A stretch of DNA of 41,735 bases from a virus, in IMG/VR virus record IMGVR_UViG_3300007760_000740, positions 1-41,735 of that record; one strand, given 5' to 3'. Shown piece by piece: positions 31,826 to 40,396 of this stretch; within the stretch, counting starts at the first letter, position 1; each line of letters begins with the position of its first letter. A program made the translations under genes and the position numbers. The notes under the pieces are model-generated. The model was given only the letters and a program-made list of their open reading frames with translations. It was not told the DNA's origin and did no database searches.

Positions 31826-32210
31826 ATGTGTTTTGATGGGCAGTTTATTTCTATCCGGTTGTGCTGGTATAGAATCATTTTTAATTGGTGTTACAGGTAA
31901 TGTAACATCTCAATACATTATTAATAATGTAGATTTAAAGGAGTATGATCCCGTGAATGTAAAAATTGTAAAATTAACAAATGGTGAAGAACTAATAGGT
32001 GAGTTTAACGAAGAAACAAATACAATAACCAATCCGGTTGTTATGATTCCAGTGGATAAAGAAAAGATTGCTTTCCAGCCATGGATGCCTTACTCGGAAG
32101 ATAAATCATTTACAATAAAAGATGAAAATATACAGACAACAGCTATTCCAAGTAAAACTATCGTAAATGAGTATAATAGAGCCTTTGGTAGTGGTATTGT
32201 AGTTCCCTAA
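31809..32210 (+). CDS. Lipoprotein signal fused to an Lsm-like domain; possible internal start
   Basis: 133 residues. Residues 1-18 form a lipoprotein signal with perfect lipobox LSGC (Cys18). Residues 50-133 (VKIVKLTNGEELIGEFNEET, then IAFQPWMPYS, ending EYNRAFGSGIVVP) look like the Lsm/Sm-like small proteins that marine T4-type phages encode beside gene 43, normally without a signal. A strong AAAGGAG (31937-31943) lies nine bases before an in-frame GTG at 31953, exactly at the domain boundary, so a cytoplasmic 85-residue form may also be made. The start at 31809 has no clear ribosome site and overlaps the regA end. Confidence 0.7.
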   Translation: MIFLSKCVLMGSLFLSGCAGIESFLIGVTGNVTSQYIINNVDLKEYDPVNVKIVKLTNGEELIGEFNEETNTITNPVVMIPVDKEKIAFQPWMPYSEDKSFTIKDENIQTTAIPSKTIVNEYNRAFGSGIVVP

Positions 32211-32213
32211 TAG

Positions 32214-32246
32214 TTCCTTGTTTTTTTGAACTCCTTTTGTTATAAT
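32214..32246 (+). promoter_or_regulatory. Early promoter of gene 43 (predicted leaderless)
   Basis: TTCCTTG 32214-32220, 20 bases, TATAAT 32241-32246. The gene 43 ATG at 32252 is five bases beyond the -10. No ribosome site is seen. Confidence 0.8.
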
Positions 32247-32251
32247 ATATT

Positions 32252-34762
32252 ATGAAATTTTATACTTATGTAGCTAAAATTGGGAATAGAATTTATTCTC
32301 GTGAAATAGATAACAAGGGTAATTATTACTCTGGGTATTCTAATTTTAAACCAACCTTATATCTCCCATCACCAAAAGAAAAATCTGATTACAAGAGTTT
32401 AGATAATAAACCACTTGGGTCACATACTTTCGGTTCTATCAAAGACTGTCGAGAATTTGTTGATTCTTATGATGGTACTGTAAATTATTCTATTCTTGGT
32501 AATCGTAATTATGTTTCACAATACATAACAGAAACATATCCAAAAATTAAATGGGATACTTCAAAAATTACCATTTACAATATAGATATTGAAACATCTA
32601 TTGATAATGGGTTCCCTGATATCCGTACAGCTAATTCAGAAATAACCTCTATCACGTGTTACAATAGTATAAATGACAAGTATTATGTTTTTGGGGCTGG
32701 TGATTACATACCTGATCAATCTGATAAAACTATAAATTATTTTAAAGCGGATGATGAACGTGAAATGATGAATATGTTTTTGAATTGGTGGAAAGAATCA
32801 CCACCTGATATTGTTACAGGCTGGAATTGTAAATTTTTCGACATTCCATATATTGTAAATAGATTAGAAAAATTAGGACTTGAATCTAAACTTCTATCAC
32901 CAATAAAGAATATATTTGAAAAGAATATAAAAATTGCTGGTAAAGAAAATCAAACGTATTCAATTACTGGTATTTCTGTTTTAGATTATCTTGATTTGTA
33001 TAAAAAATATACTTATAAAATTAGAGAATCATATCGCTTAGATTATATTGGTAAAGTTGAGTTAGGTCTTAGTAAAGACCAAGATGAAATTCCAGGCTAT
33101 GAGTTATACAAAACAGATTATCAGCAGTTTATTAATTATAATATCAGAGATGTTGAGATTGTAAAGAAACTTGACGAGAAAATGAAGCTGATGGATTTAG
33201 TAATTACTATGGCTTATGATTCTGGAATTAATTTTGAAGATGTCTTTTCGCCAGTTAAGACATGGGAGTCGATTATATATAGATTTCTTAAAGAAAAGAA
33301 AATAGCTATTCCAGTAAAATCTAATAATACCGAGACACGAACTATTGAAGGTGGTTATGTTAAAGATCCTCATATTGGTTTACATAAATGGGTAGTAAGT
33401 TTTGATCTTAATTCGCTCTATCCACATCTGATTCAACAATATAATATTAGTCCGGAAACTTTATATAAAGGTGTTGTTTGTGCTGATTCTAAAAATATTG
33501 GTGTCAGTGGATTATTAGAAGAAAAATTAGATACGGGTTATCTTAAAGAAAATAATATAACATTGACTCCTAATGGTGTTCATTTTAAAAATGATAAACA
33601 AGGTTTTCTTCCACAATTGATGGAAAAGATGTATAATGATAGGGTAGTATATAAGAAGAAAATGTTAAAAGAACAACAAAAAATAGAGAGTGGTGATTAT
33701 AAAGATAAACAAAAAGTAATTAATAATATAGCAAAATATAATAATATTCAAATGTCAAAAAAAATATTATTAAATAGTGCTTACGGAGCTTGCGCAAACC
33801 AATATTTCCTTTATTATGATCCTGATTTAGCAGAAGCTATTACAATGTCAGGACAATTATCCATTAGATGGATTGAAAAACATATAAATATATATATTAA
33901 TAATCTTTTAAAAACAAAGAATATTGATTATGTCATTGCGGCGGATACAGACAGCGTTTATATTACATTCGACAAATTGGTTACTGAAGTGTTTCCGGAA
34001 GGAGCGACAACTTCTAAGATTATCACCTTCTTGGATACGATTTGTAAAGATAAAATTCAATTACATATTAATCAAGGTTATAAAAATCTTCATTCGTATG
34101 TAAATGCTTATGAACAGAAAATGTTCATGGAACGTGAAGTAATTGCAGATAAAGGTATATGGACAGCCAAGAAAAGATACATTTTAAATGTTTATGATAA
34201 CGAAGGTGTGACGTATAAAGAACCTAAGCTAAAGATAATGGGTATTGAAAGTGTAAGAAGTTCAACTCCGGAATGGTGTCGTGATAATTTGCAATCATTA
34301 ATAAAAACAATTATCACAACGGATGAAAAAACAGTTGTAAAAAAAATCAATGACTATCGTGATATATTTAAAAAATTAAAGTTTATTGATATAGCATTTC
34401 CAAGATCAGTTCGTGGTCTTGATAAGTATAAATCTTCAAAAGATATTTATGTTAAATCTACACCAATTCATGTAAGAGGTGTTTTGCTTTATAATCATTT
34501 CTTAAAAAAACAAAATTTAACAAATAAATATCAATCAATTCGTGATGGGGATAAGGTTAAATTTGCATATCTTAAAGAGCCAAATAAGATTGGTGAGAAT
34601 GTAATTGCAATTTCATCCGTTTTACCAAAAGAATTTAATTTAGAAAAATATATAGATTATGATACACAATTTGATAAATCATTTCTTCAGCCTGTTAAGA
34701 ACATTTTAAATGCTATTGGTTGGAAGAGTGAACATACTGGAAGTTTAGAATTATTTTTTTGA
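32252..34762 (+). CDS. 43: Family B DNA polymerase gp43
   Basis: 836 residues (T4: 898). It carries the 3'-5' proofreading exonuclease (Exo I NIDIETS with D112 and E114, Exo II GWNCKFFDIPY, Exo III region NYNIRDVEIV) and the polymerase palm: motif A FDLNSLYPHLI (384-394), motif B KKILLNSAYGACAN and motif C AADTDSVY with D565 and D567. The C-terminus TGSLELFF is a clamp-binding peptide like that of T4. The message is predicted to be leaderless. Confidence 0.97.
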   Translation: MKFYTYVAKIGNRIYSREIDNKGNYYSGYSNFKPTLYLPSPKEKSDYKSLDNKPLGSHTFGSIKDCREFVDSYDGTVNYSILGNRNYVSQYITETYPKIKWDTSKITIYNIDIETSIDNGFPDIRTANSEITSITCYNSINDKYYVFGAGDYIPDQSDKTINYFKADDEREMMNMFLNWWKESPPDIVTGWNCKFFDIPYIVNRLEKLGLESKLLSPIKNIFEKNIKIAGKENQTYSITGISVLDYLDLYKKYTYKIRESYRLDYIGKVELGLSKDQDEIPGYELYKTDYQQFINYNIRDVEIVKKLDEKMKLMDLVITMAYDSGINFEDVFSPVKTWESIIYRFLKEKKIAIPVKSNNTETRTIEGGYVKDPHIGLHKWVVSFDLNSLYPHLIQQYNISPETLYKGVVCADSKNIGVSGLLEEKLDTGYLKENNITLTPNGVHFKNDKQGFLPQLMEKMYNDRVVYKKKMLKEQQKIESGDYKDKQKVINNIAKYNNIQMSKKILLNSAYGACANQYFLYYDPDLAEAITMSGQLSIRWIEKHINIYINNLLKTKNIDYVIAADTDSVYITFDKLVTEVFPEGATTSKIITFLDTICKDKIQLHINQGYKNLHSYVNAYEQKMFMEREVIADKGIWTAKKRYILNVYDNEGVTYKEPKLKIMGIESVRSSTPEWCRDNLQSLIKTIITTDEKTVVKKINDYRDIFKKLKFIDIAFPRSVRGLDKYKSSKDIYVKSTPIHVRGVLLYNHFLKKQNLTNKYQSIRDGDKVKFAYLKEPNKIGENVIAISSVLPKEFNLEKYIDYDTQFDKSFLQPVKNILNAIGWKSEHTGSLELFF

Positions 34763-34773
34763 GGAGGTAACTA

Positions 34774-35823
34774 ATGGCAGTTAAAGATTTTATTAAACAA
34801 TTAATCAAGGAGAGTGGAAATGATATGGCTTCGATTGTATCCTCTGGGATTATTGGGGATAGCAATACTTTTATTGGTACTGGATCATATTCATTAAATG
34901 CGTTACTGTCTGGTTCAATGTATGGCGGAGTACCTTCAAATAAAATAACTTGTTTTGCTGGTTCTGAAGCTGTTGGTAAGACATTTATTACCTTAAGTAT
35001 TGCCAAACATTTTTTAGAACAAAATAAAGAAAATGCTGTTATGTATTTTGAAAGTGAAGGTGCATTAACACAAGATATAATTGCAGAAAGAGGTTTAGAT
35101 ACTGATAGAGTTGTAGTATTACCAGTAGCTACTGTAGAAGAGTTTAGAACTCAGTGTGTGAAAGTAATTGAAAATAGTAAACGAGTAAAAGGTCAGATAA
35201 TGATTTTCCTTGATTCACTTGGTAATCTTTCTACAATGAAAGAAACAAGTGATGTTGCTTCTGGTAGTGATAAAAGAGATATGACACGAGCACCATTAAT
35301 TCGGGGAACATTTCGTACACTTGCTTTAATGTTATCAAGACATGATATACCTTTGATACTGACCAACCACACATATGACTCAATTGGCAGTATGTTTCCT
35401 AAGAAAGAAATTTCTGGTGGTGGAGGAATTAAGTATGCGGCCTCAACTATTGTTACATTAGGGAAACGAAAAAACAAAGATGGAACAAATGTTATTGGTA
35501 ATATCATCAAAGCTAAATTAGTTAAGGGTAGAATGACTAAAGAAGAATCGATTGTTGAAATGATGTTGGATTATCAAAAGGGTTTAGATAAGTATTACGG
35601 TTTAATTCCTATTGCAGAAAAATATGGTATCTTTAAAAAAGTATCGACTAGGTTTGAAACACCATCCGGAAAAGCATTTGAAAAAACTATTATCAATGAT
35701 CCTGAGAAGTATTTTACAGAGGATGTAATGAAACAACTTGAAGAAGCAGTTTATAAAGAATTTAATTATGGTAGCAAAGGAGCCTTGAATGATAACAATG
35801 ACAAGCAACGAGAAGACATTTAA
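34774..35823 (+). CDS. uvsX: UvsX recombinase (RecA-like)
   Basis: 349 residues (T4: 391). It drives strand exchange and recombination-dependent replication together with UvsY and gp32. Walker A GSEAVGKT is at 63-70, MYFESEGALT carries the catalytic Glu, IMIFLDSLGNLSTMKE is Walker B, and ILTNHTYDSIGSMFPKKEISGGGGIKYAAST is the typical loop region. A GAGGAGG site precedes it. The 3' end overlaps gene 59 by 35 bases. Confidence 0.95.
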   Translation: MAVKDFIKQLIKESGNDMASIVSSGIIGDSNTFIGTGSYSLNALLSGSMYGGVPSNKITCFAGSEAVGKTFITLSIAKHFLEQNKENAVMYFESEGALTQDIIAERGLDTDRVVVLPVATVEEFRTQCVKVIENSKRVKGQIMIFLDSLGNLSTMKETSDVASGSDKRDMTRAPLIRGTFRTLALMLSRHDIPLILTNHTYDSIGSMFPKKEISGGGGIKYAASTIVTLGKRKNKDGTNVIGNIIKAKLVKGRMTKEESIVEMMLDYQKGLDKYYGLIPIAEKYGIFKKVSTRFETPSGKAFEKTIINDPEKYFTEDVMKQLEEAVYKEFNYGSKGALNDNNDKQREDI

Positions 35824-36433
35824 TGCGTGGATAACATATCAGGCAATTAATGCACACTTTACAAGAGATTATGATTATTTCAGGTATAATGGTAAATTGA
35901 ATATGACTTATGATTCAATGGAAAGACAATTTAATAAGTATGAACATAATAGTAATTTCTCAGCCCAAAGACAAATTTTTGATAATCTTGGAAAATCATT
36001 TAAACATAAAGAGGATTTAATATTTTTTTATCTATCACAATTTACAAATGGTATAACATATCCATCTATGTTTGATAGTGATTTGTATGAGGAATATAAA
36101 GAACAAATGAATAATTTCCATTTTTATTTAAAACGTGATATTGAAGAAGTTATTAAATATATGCAGGAATATGATAAAACATTTGATGAATTGTTCGTAG
36201 CCGAAAAGGTTAATCATCCTCCAATCTTAAAACTTGGGTTATCGCGAACAATATCGGTAGAAACATTCACAACACTTGATATTATTTTGAATTTTCTTTC
36301 ACAAATGGAAAAGAAATTAATTGATCCAGCATCAAAAGATTTTATTAAATTGGTGAGAAATTATAAACCATTCTTATCAATTGATATAGAAAAGGGGAAA
36401 AAAATAATAAAAGATACTTTAATGAAAGGGTGA
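35789..36433 (+). CDS. 59: Helicase loader gp59
   Basis: 214 residues (T4: 217), mostly helical and basic. It loads gp41 helicase onto gp32-covered forks. Similarity is low in the N-terminal half, but the C-terminal ISVETFTTLDIILNF matches T4 ISFETFILLDSFLN, and the ending with a Lys-rich helix also fits. AAAGGAG lies six bases before ATG 35789. The position between uvsX and gene 41 supports the call. Confidence 0.87.
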   Translation: MITMTSNEKTFNAWITYQAINAHFTRDYDYFRYNGKLNMTYDSMERQFNKYEHNSNFSAQRQIFDNLGKSFKHKEDLIFFYLSQFTNGITYPSMFDSDLYEEYKEQMNNFHFYLKRDIEEVIKYMQEYDKTFDELFVAEKVNHPPILKLGLSRTISVETFTTLDIILNFLSQMEKKLIDPASKDFIKLVRNYKPFLSIDIEKGKKIIKDTLMKG

Positions 36434-36434
36434 T

Positions 36435-37841
36435 ATGAGGACAGAGAGTTTGATATTAGAGAATTTGATATATAATGATAATTATTCTAGTATTATTGGT
36501 ATCTTTTTAAAACCAGAATATTTTAAAGATAATAATGAAAAGATAATTTTCACAGAAATACAAAAACATATTTCTGAATATAATAAACCACCTACAATAG
36601 AATCATTATCTGTAAAGCTATCAAATAGAAATGATTTGAATGAAACAACATTTAATAAATGTGAAGAGCTTTTAAAAACATATAAGAAAAAGACAGATGA
36701 TGAAGAATGGTTAGTTCAAGAAACAGAGAAATGGGCAAAAGATCAAGCTGTATATAATGGTATAGTCGACAGTATTTCTATTTTAGAAGGCAAAGATACA
36801 AAATCATCTAAGGATGCAATTCCAGAAATTCTTACAGAAGCACTTGCTATTTCATTAGACCAAAGTGTGGGTCATAGTTATATGGAGGACGGTGATAATC
36901 GTTGGGAATTTTATCATAAGAAAGAATCAAAAATTCCATTTGATATGACAATGTTGGATAAGATTACTAATGGAGGAATATCACCAAAAACACTTACAGT
37001 ATTACTTGGTGGAACTGGTGTTGGTAAAACATTAGTTAAAACACATTTGGCTTGTCAATATATGAAACAAGGATTAGATGTTTTATATATTACAATGGAA
37101 ATGGCAGAAGAAAGAATAGCAGAAAGGATTGATGCTAACTTGATGGATATTGATATTGACCAGTTACATATAATTCCAAAAGATAGCTTTCAAAAGAAAT
37201 TAAGTAAATTAAATATTGGTAGATTAGTTGTGAAAGAGTATCCAACAGCAGGAGCTCATGTTGGAAACTTTCGTGCATTGATCAGAGAATTAAAAATTAA
37301 AAAAGATTTTACACCACAAGTTATTATATTAGATTACTTGAATATTTGTGCGTCAAGTAGAGTCAAGTGGGCTGCAAACATGAACACTTACATTTATATT
37401 AAATCAATTGCTGAAGAAGTTCGTGGGTTGGCAGTTGAATGTAATGTTCCTATTATCACAAGTTCACAGTTAAATAGAGAGGGTTATGGTAGTAGTGATC
37501 CTGATTTAACTAATACGTCAGAATCGTTCGGACTTCCAGCCACTGCTGATCTGATGTTAGCAATTATGGCAAAAGACGGGGATCCAGGTAGTAAGAATCA
37601 AATACTATTTAAACAGTTGAAAAATCGTTATGCTGACTTGAGTATGAATAGTAAGTTCTTGGTCAATGTTATTAAAAAAAGAATGAAACTAGAAAATATT
37701 GAAGAAGATGAACAACCAGTATTAGCGAATGATGGAAGTAATAAGTTTTATGAGAAAAAGACTGAAGCCAATACATCAGCTAATCCATTTGTATTTAAAG
37801 TAAAGCCAGAACGCAGGAAAGTGGATAATTGGAACATATAA
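36435..37841 (+). CDS. 41: Replicative DNA helicase gp41 (DnaB-like)
   Basis: 468 residues (T4: 475). The hexameric 5'-3' helicase moves on the lagging strand and works with primase gp61. Walker A GGTGVGKT is near 193-200, preceded by LDKITNGGISPKTLTVLL, followed by VLYITMEMAEERIAERIDANL, Walker B VIILDYLNIC, and the SSQLNREG motif of DnaB-type helicases. The C-terminal tail is basic (FKVKPERRK). Confidence 0.96.
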   Translation: MRTESLILENLIYNDNYSSIIGIFLKPEYFKDNNEKIIFTEIQKHISEYNKPPTIESLSVKLSNRNDLNETTFNKCEELLKTYKKKTDDEEWLVQETEKWAKDQAVYNGIVDSISILEGKDTKSSKDAIPEILTEALAISLDQSVGHSYMEDGDNRWEFYHKKESKIPFDMTMLDKITNGGISPKTLTVLLGGTGVGKTLVKTHLACQYMKQGLDVLYITMEMAEERIAERIDANLMDIDIDQLHIIPKDSFQKKLSKLNIGRLVVKEYPTAGAHVGNFRALIRELKIKKDFTPQVIILDYLNICASSRVKWAANMNTYIYIKSIAEEVRGLAVECNVPIITSSQLNREGYGSSDPDLTNTSESFGLPATADLMLAIMAKDGDPGSKNQILFKQLKNRYADLSMNSKFLVNVIKKRMKLENIEEDEQPVLANDGSNKFYEKKTEANTSANPFVFKVKPERRKVDNWNI

Positions 37842-37844
37842 ATA
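37837..37844 (+). promoter_or_regulatory. T4-type late promoter TATAAATA after gene 41
   Basis: Exact octamer overlapping the gene 41 stop region. The transcript would start near 37850, with a GGAGGAAA ribosome site before the ATG at 37865. Confidence 0.72.
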
Positions 37845-37864
37845 TATAATAAAATGGAGGAAAT

Positions 37865-38092
37865 ATGCAAAATTTAACTATATCTAAAGGTTGGGGCGAA
37901 GGATTCAAGGAAAAGGATAAAGCCCCTATATTAAAAAAATTATGCGAACATCGTGCAAATACGATTACTTTAGACCATGAAGTAGGTATTGAATACTGTA
38001 ATTTTTGTGGTGCATTGGGGCATTATAGTGTAGATAAAGACACGGTAGAGTGGAAATTACCTGAATTTTTAGTGAAACAAAATTATAATTGA
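37865..38092 (+). CDS. Small hypothetical late protein with one CxxC
   Basis: 75 residues with CNFCGALGH near 45-53, a single zinc-knuckle-like pair, plus an upstream CEH that might complete a site. No family is recognised. It has a good ribosome site GGAGG and its own late promoter octamer. Confidence 0.7.
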   Translation: MQNLTISKGWGEGFKEKDKAPILKKLCEHRANTITLDHEVGIEYCNFCGALGHYSVDKDTVEWKLPEFLVKQNYN

Positions 38093-38104
38093 CTTTTGGA
38101 ATCT

Positions 38105-38112
38105 TATAAATA
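38105..38112 (+). promoter_or_regulatory. T4-type late promoter TATAAATA of the internal-head-protein operon
   Basis: Exact octamer only 9 bases before the ATG at 38122. The start point predicted near 38118 leaves about four leader bases, so the first gene would be almost leaderless. It would drive the operon that runs to at least 41623. Confidence 0.75.
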
Positions 38113-38121
38113 TATAGTGTT

Positions 38122-38304
38122 ATGAATAATATAAAGCAAATGTTCAGGGATGTTGTTAAGAAAAAAGGTGAGGAAATCGGTGAAAATTCACTTCTAAACA
38201 GACAAACAAGCAAGGCTGATGATCATTATACAGTCTGTCCATTTAGGTCAATTGACATAGAAGAATGTCCATTGTGTAAAATAGAGGAATTGGGAGAGAT
38301 ATGA
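38122..38304 (+). CDS. Small hypothetical late protein with Cys pair
   Basis: 60 residues with a basic helical N-terminus, then CPFRSIDIEECPLC, giving three Cys in a compact segment that may bind metal. No ribosome site is visible. It overlaps the next gene by ATGA, so it may serve to couple translation of the operon. Confidence 0.6.
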   Translation: MNNIKQMFRDVVKKKGEEIGENSLLNRQTSKADDHYTVCPFRSIDIEECPLCKIEELGEI

Positions 38305-38627
38305 AAACATTTAAAACTTATTTAGTAGAAGCAGTTGATAAAGATATGGTCATTGAGCTTAAGTTATACATTGAGAATGATGCAGATTTGTATCGTCAAC
38401 GTCTTGTTCCTATTGTCAAGAATATCCAGAAGAAAATGAAGTCTGGAAAGTATGACCATAAGAAAGCACCTAAACTTTGGAAGTATCTTGTAGATGATGG
38501 TGCAAAGAAATATGCAAAGGAATTTCCTGGCGTTAAGTTTAACAAACAGGAAAAGGAAGCAGTTGCACAGGAATTTGCTGATGAATACAAAGATGAAATC
38601 GAAGCACAAGACGGAGCAATGTTCTAA
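38301..38627 (+). CDS. Predicted internal head protein (capsid-targeting leader), 108 aa
   Basis: The N-terminus MKTFKTYLVEA closely resembles the T4 internal protein capsid-targeting sequence MKTYQEFIAEA, and LVE|A at residue 10 is a gp21-type cleavage site. The rest is a helical, Lys/Asp/Glu-rich body (residues 11-108) with no known fold. T4 internal proteins are packed in the head, trimmed by gp21 and injected with DNA. It has a late promoter upstream, a GGGAGAG ribosome site and a TAATG overlap with the next gene. The packaging role is inferred. Confidence 0.75.
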   Translation: MKTFKTYLVEAVDKDMVIELKLYIENDADLYRQRLVPIVKNIQKKMKSGKYDHKKAPKLWKYLVDDGAKKYAKEFPGVKFNKQEKEAVAQEFADEYKDEIEAQDGAMF

Positions 38628-38872
38628 TGAAAACTTATAAAGATTTTTTAATAGAGAAAAAAGTTACTGAAAAAGATATAGTAAAGGCAATAAAAAAAGA
38701 TAGAAGTCGCCAGCCAGGTGTACTTTTATTGATTAATTATAGGGGTCGAGAAATGCACGTTGCCGTTGATTTGGACACGATTAAAAATAAGGATGGTAAT
38801 TCATATTTTGGAACAGACGAAGATGGTAACGAAATTGAATTTGAAATCGATGATGTTTCAAGGATAGAATAA
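38627..38872 (+). CDS. Predicted internal head protein (capsid-targeting leader), 81 aa
   Basis: It begins MKTYKDFLIEK with a candidate gp21 cut after E10. The mature part reads as a small beta-rich domain (GVLLLINYRGREMHVAVDLDTI, then DGNEIEFEIDDVSRIE). I recognise no family. It overlaps both neighbours at stop/start (TAATG), so the proteins of this operon are probably made in linked amounts. Confidence 0.72.
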   Translation: MKTYKDFLIEKKVTEKDIVKAIKKDRSRQPGVLLLINYRGREMHVAVDLDTIKNKDGNSYFGTDEDGNEIEFEIDDVSRIE

Positions 38873-40392
38873 TGAAAACATTTAAAACTTTTTTGAAAGT
38901 AGAAAGATTAGCTCCGTTATTAAGTGAAGCTTTATCAAACCCAACTTTAAATACGCCTGCTAGTGCCGGTCCAAATAGTGGTTTGCAACGCTATGAAATT
39001 TTTGCTAATAAGGTATGGGGTAAAGGAGATATTACATCACATATAAAAAATGATGCTGGTACTGTTGTTATTAAAAAAGTAGAGATGGGTGGCAAGATAT
39101 ACTCTGCTTCTAATCCAAGAGATAAAGCAAAGTTTATCAAAGATTATATGGAGACAGATGGTTCTGGATTTAAAATTATTGATCCAGCAATGAAAATATC
39201 CGACTTAGCTAAAACGCCAGAATATGGTGGTAAAGGTGGTGGACAATCAATATCAGAAAGTACACAAGAATTAATGGTATGTTGTCTTGTTTTAAATGGA
39301 TATACATATGATGGAACTGATATTGATGCTGACCAAGCATCAGAAATTATTGAAGCTGCAAAAGGTGAATGGAGTAAAATTGTTGGTGCAACAGGAAAAG
39401 AAAAATTACTAGATCAGTTTACTGAAAACTGGTATGACCTTGCAACATCCGTATCATCTTGTAATGCTATTTTAGATATTACTGGAACTGCGGATAAAGT
39501 ATTTTGGACAGGACAATCATGGGATAAAGAAATTAAACCTTACAATCCTGATGTTGAAGGAATTAAAGATTACAATTCATCTGATATGGTTGTCAAGGGT
39601 GGAGATGGTATTTACTACGGTTTCTCATTAAAGAAAAAACCATCTTCTAAAGCGGATGATCCAACATTAATTAATAAACCAATTACAGGTGAAAAATCAG
39701 AATTAAAAAGTATTCTTAGTACTAAAGGTTTAAAGAATATTGAAGATGCTAAAGTTAAATTTTTTGATAGAATCATAAAAGATTACACAAAGTTTAACAG
39801 TGGTGATAAAAAATTAATTAAAAAAGGTATTAATAAATTATCTCCAAAACAGAAAGGTGCTTTAATCCGAAAAGTTAATAACGATTGGATTAATGATAGA
39901 CTTAGAGGTAAAGGTCCAACTAAAAATATATTTTGGAAAACCTTTGACGAAGAATTACAAAAAGCTAAGAAAACATTTTGTCAAAAGTTTATTAAGCTTC
40001 TTTTTAGAATGGATTTAAATAAGTTAATGGGTAAGGCTAGTTCTCAATTTAAATTTTATTTGTTAACTGGTATTGGTAAACAAACATCTACTGGTATTTT
40101 TGTAGAAAAAGCTGAAGTTAAAGACCTTCCTAGTACCATTGAAGTTCTGTCTAAAGTATTTAAACAGAATAAATTAAAATTAGGAAAGACATTGGACAAA
40201 AAGGGCAGCCCTATTGCTCAACCGTGGGAATGGGATGGTGGAAAAGACTTGGCAGCTAAAGTTAGATATACTATTTACAATGGTAATGTACCACTAATTA
40301 ATATTGATGTAAGGTACAAAGGTTCAAAAACTGCTGAACCACAATTTCAGGCAATAGCTACTCCAAGTTTTAGAAACCTTTTTGACCATTAA
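38872..40392 (+). CDS. Large predicted internal head protein, possible nuclease fold
   Basis: 506 residues. The leader MKTFKTFLKVE repeats that of the gene at 38301 (19 identical bases), and a second candidate gp21 site LLSE|A lies at E19. The middle holds NSSDMVVKGGDGIYYGFSLKKK (about 238-259), a strand pair with Asp and S-L-K-K spaced like the D-(x)n-(E/S)-x-K active site of PD-(D/E)XK nucleases; this is only suggestive. Later parts are Lys-rich. An injected nuclease acting on the host chromosome would make sense, but I cannot prove it. Confidence 0.7.
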   Translation: MKTFKTFLKVERLAPLLSEALSNPTLNTPASAGPNSGLQRYEIFANKVWGKGDITSHIKNDAGTVVIKKVEMGGKIYSASNPRDKAKFIKDYMETDGSGFKIIDPAMKISDLAKTPEYGGKGGGQSISESTQELMVCCLVLNGYTYDGTDIDADQASEIIEAAKGEWSKIVGATGKEKLLDQFTENWYDLATSVSSCNAILDITGTADKVFWTGQSWDKEIKPYNPDVEGIKDYNSSDMVVKGGDGIYYGFSLKKKPSSKADDPTLINKPITGEKSELKSILSTKGLKNIEDAKVKFFDRIIKDYTKFNSGDKKLIKKGINKLSPKQKGALIRKVNNDWINDRLRGKGPTKNIFWKTFDEELQKAKKTFCQKFIKLLFRMDLNKLMGKASSQFKFYLLTGIGKQTSTGIFVEKAEVKDLPSTIEVLSKVFKQNKLKLGKTLDKKGSPIAQPWEWDGGKDLAAKVRYTIYNGNVPLINIDVRYKGSKTAEPQFQAIATPSFRNLFDH

Positions 40393-40396
40393 ATAA

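Noticed and set aside
35206-35212. TTCCTTG inside uvsX
   Set aside because: No TATAAT-like box follows at 20 bases (ACAATG), so it does not fit the promoter pattern.
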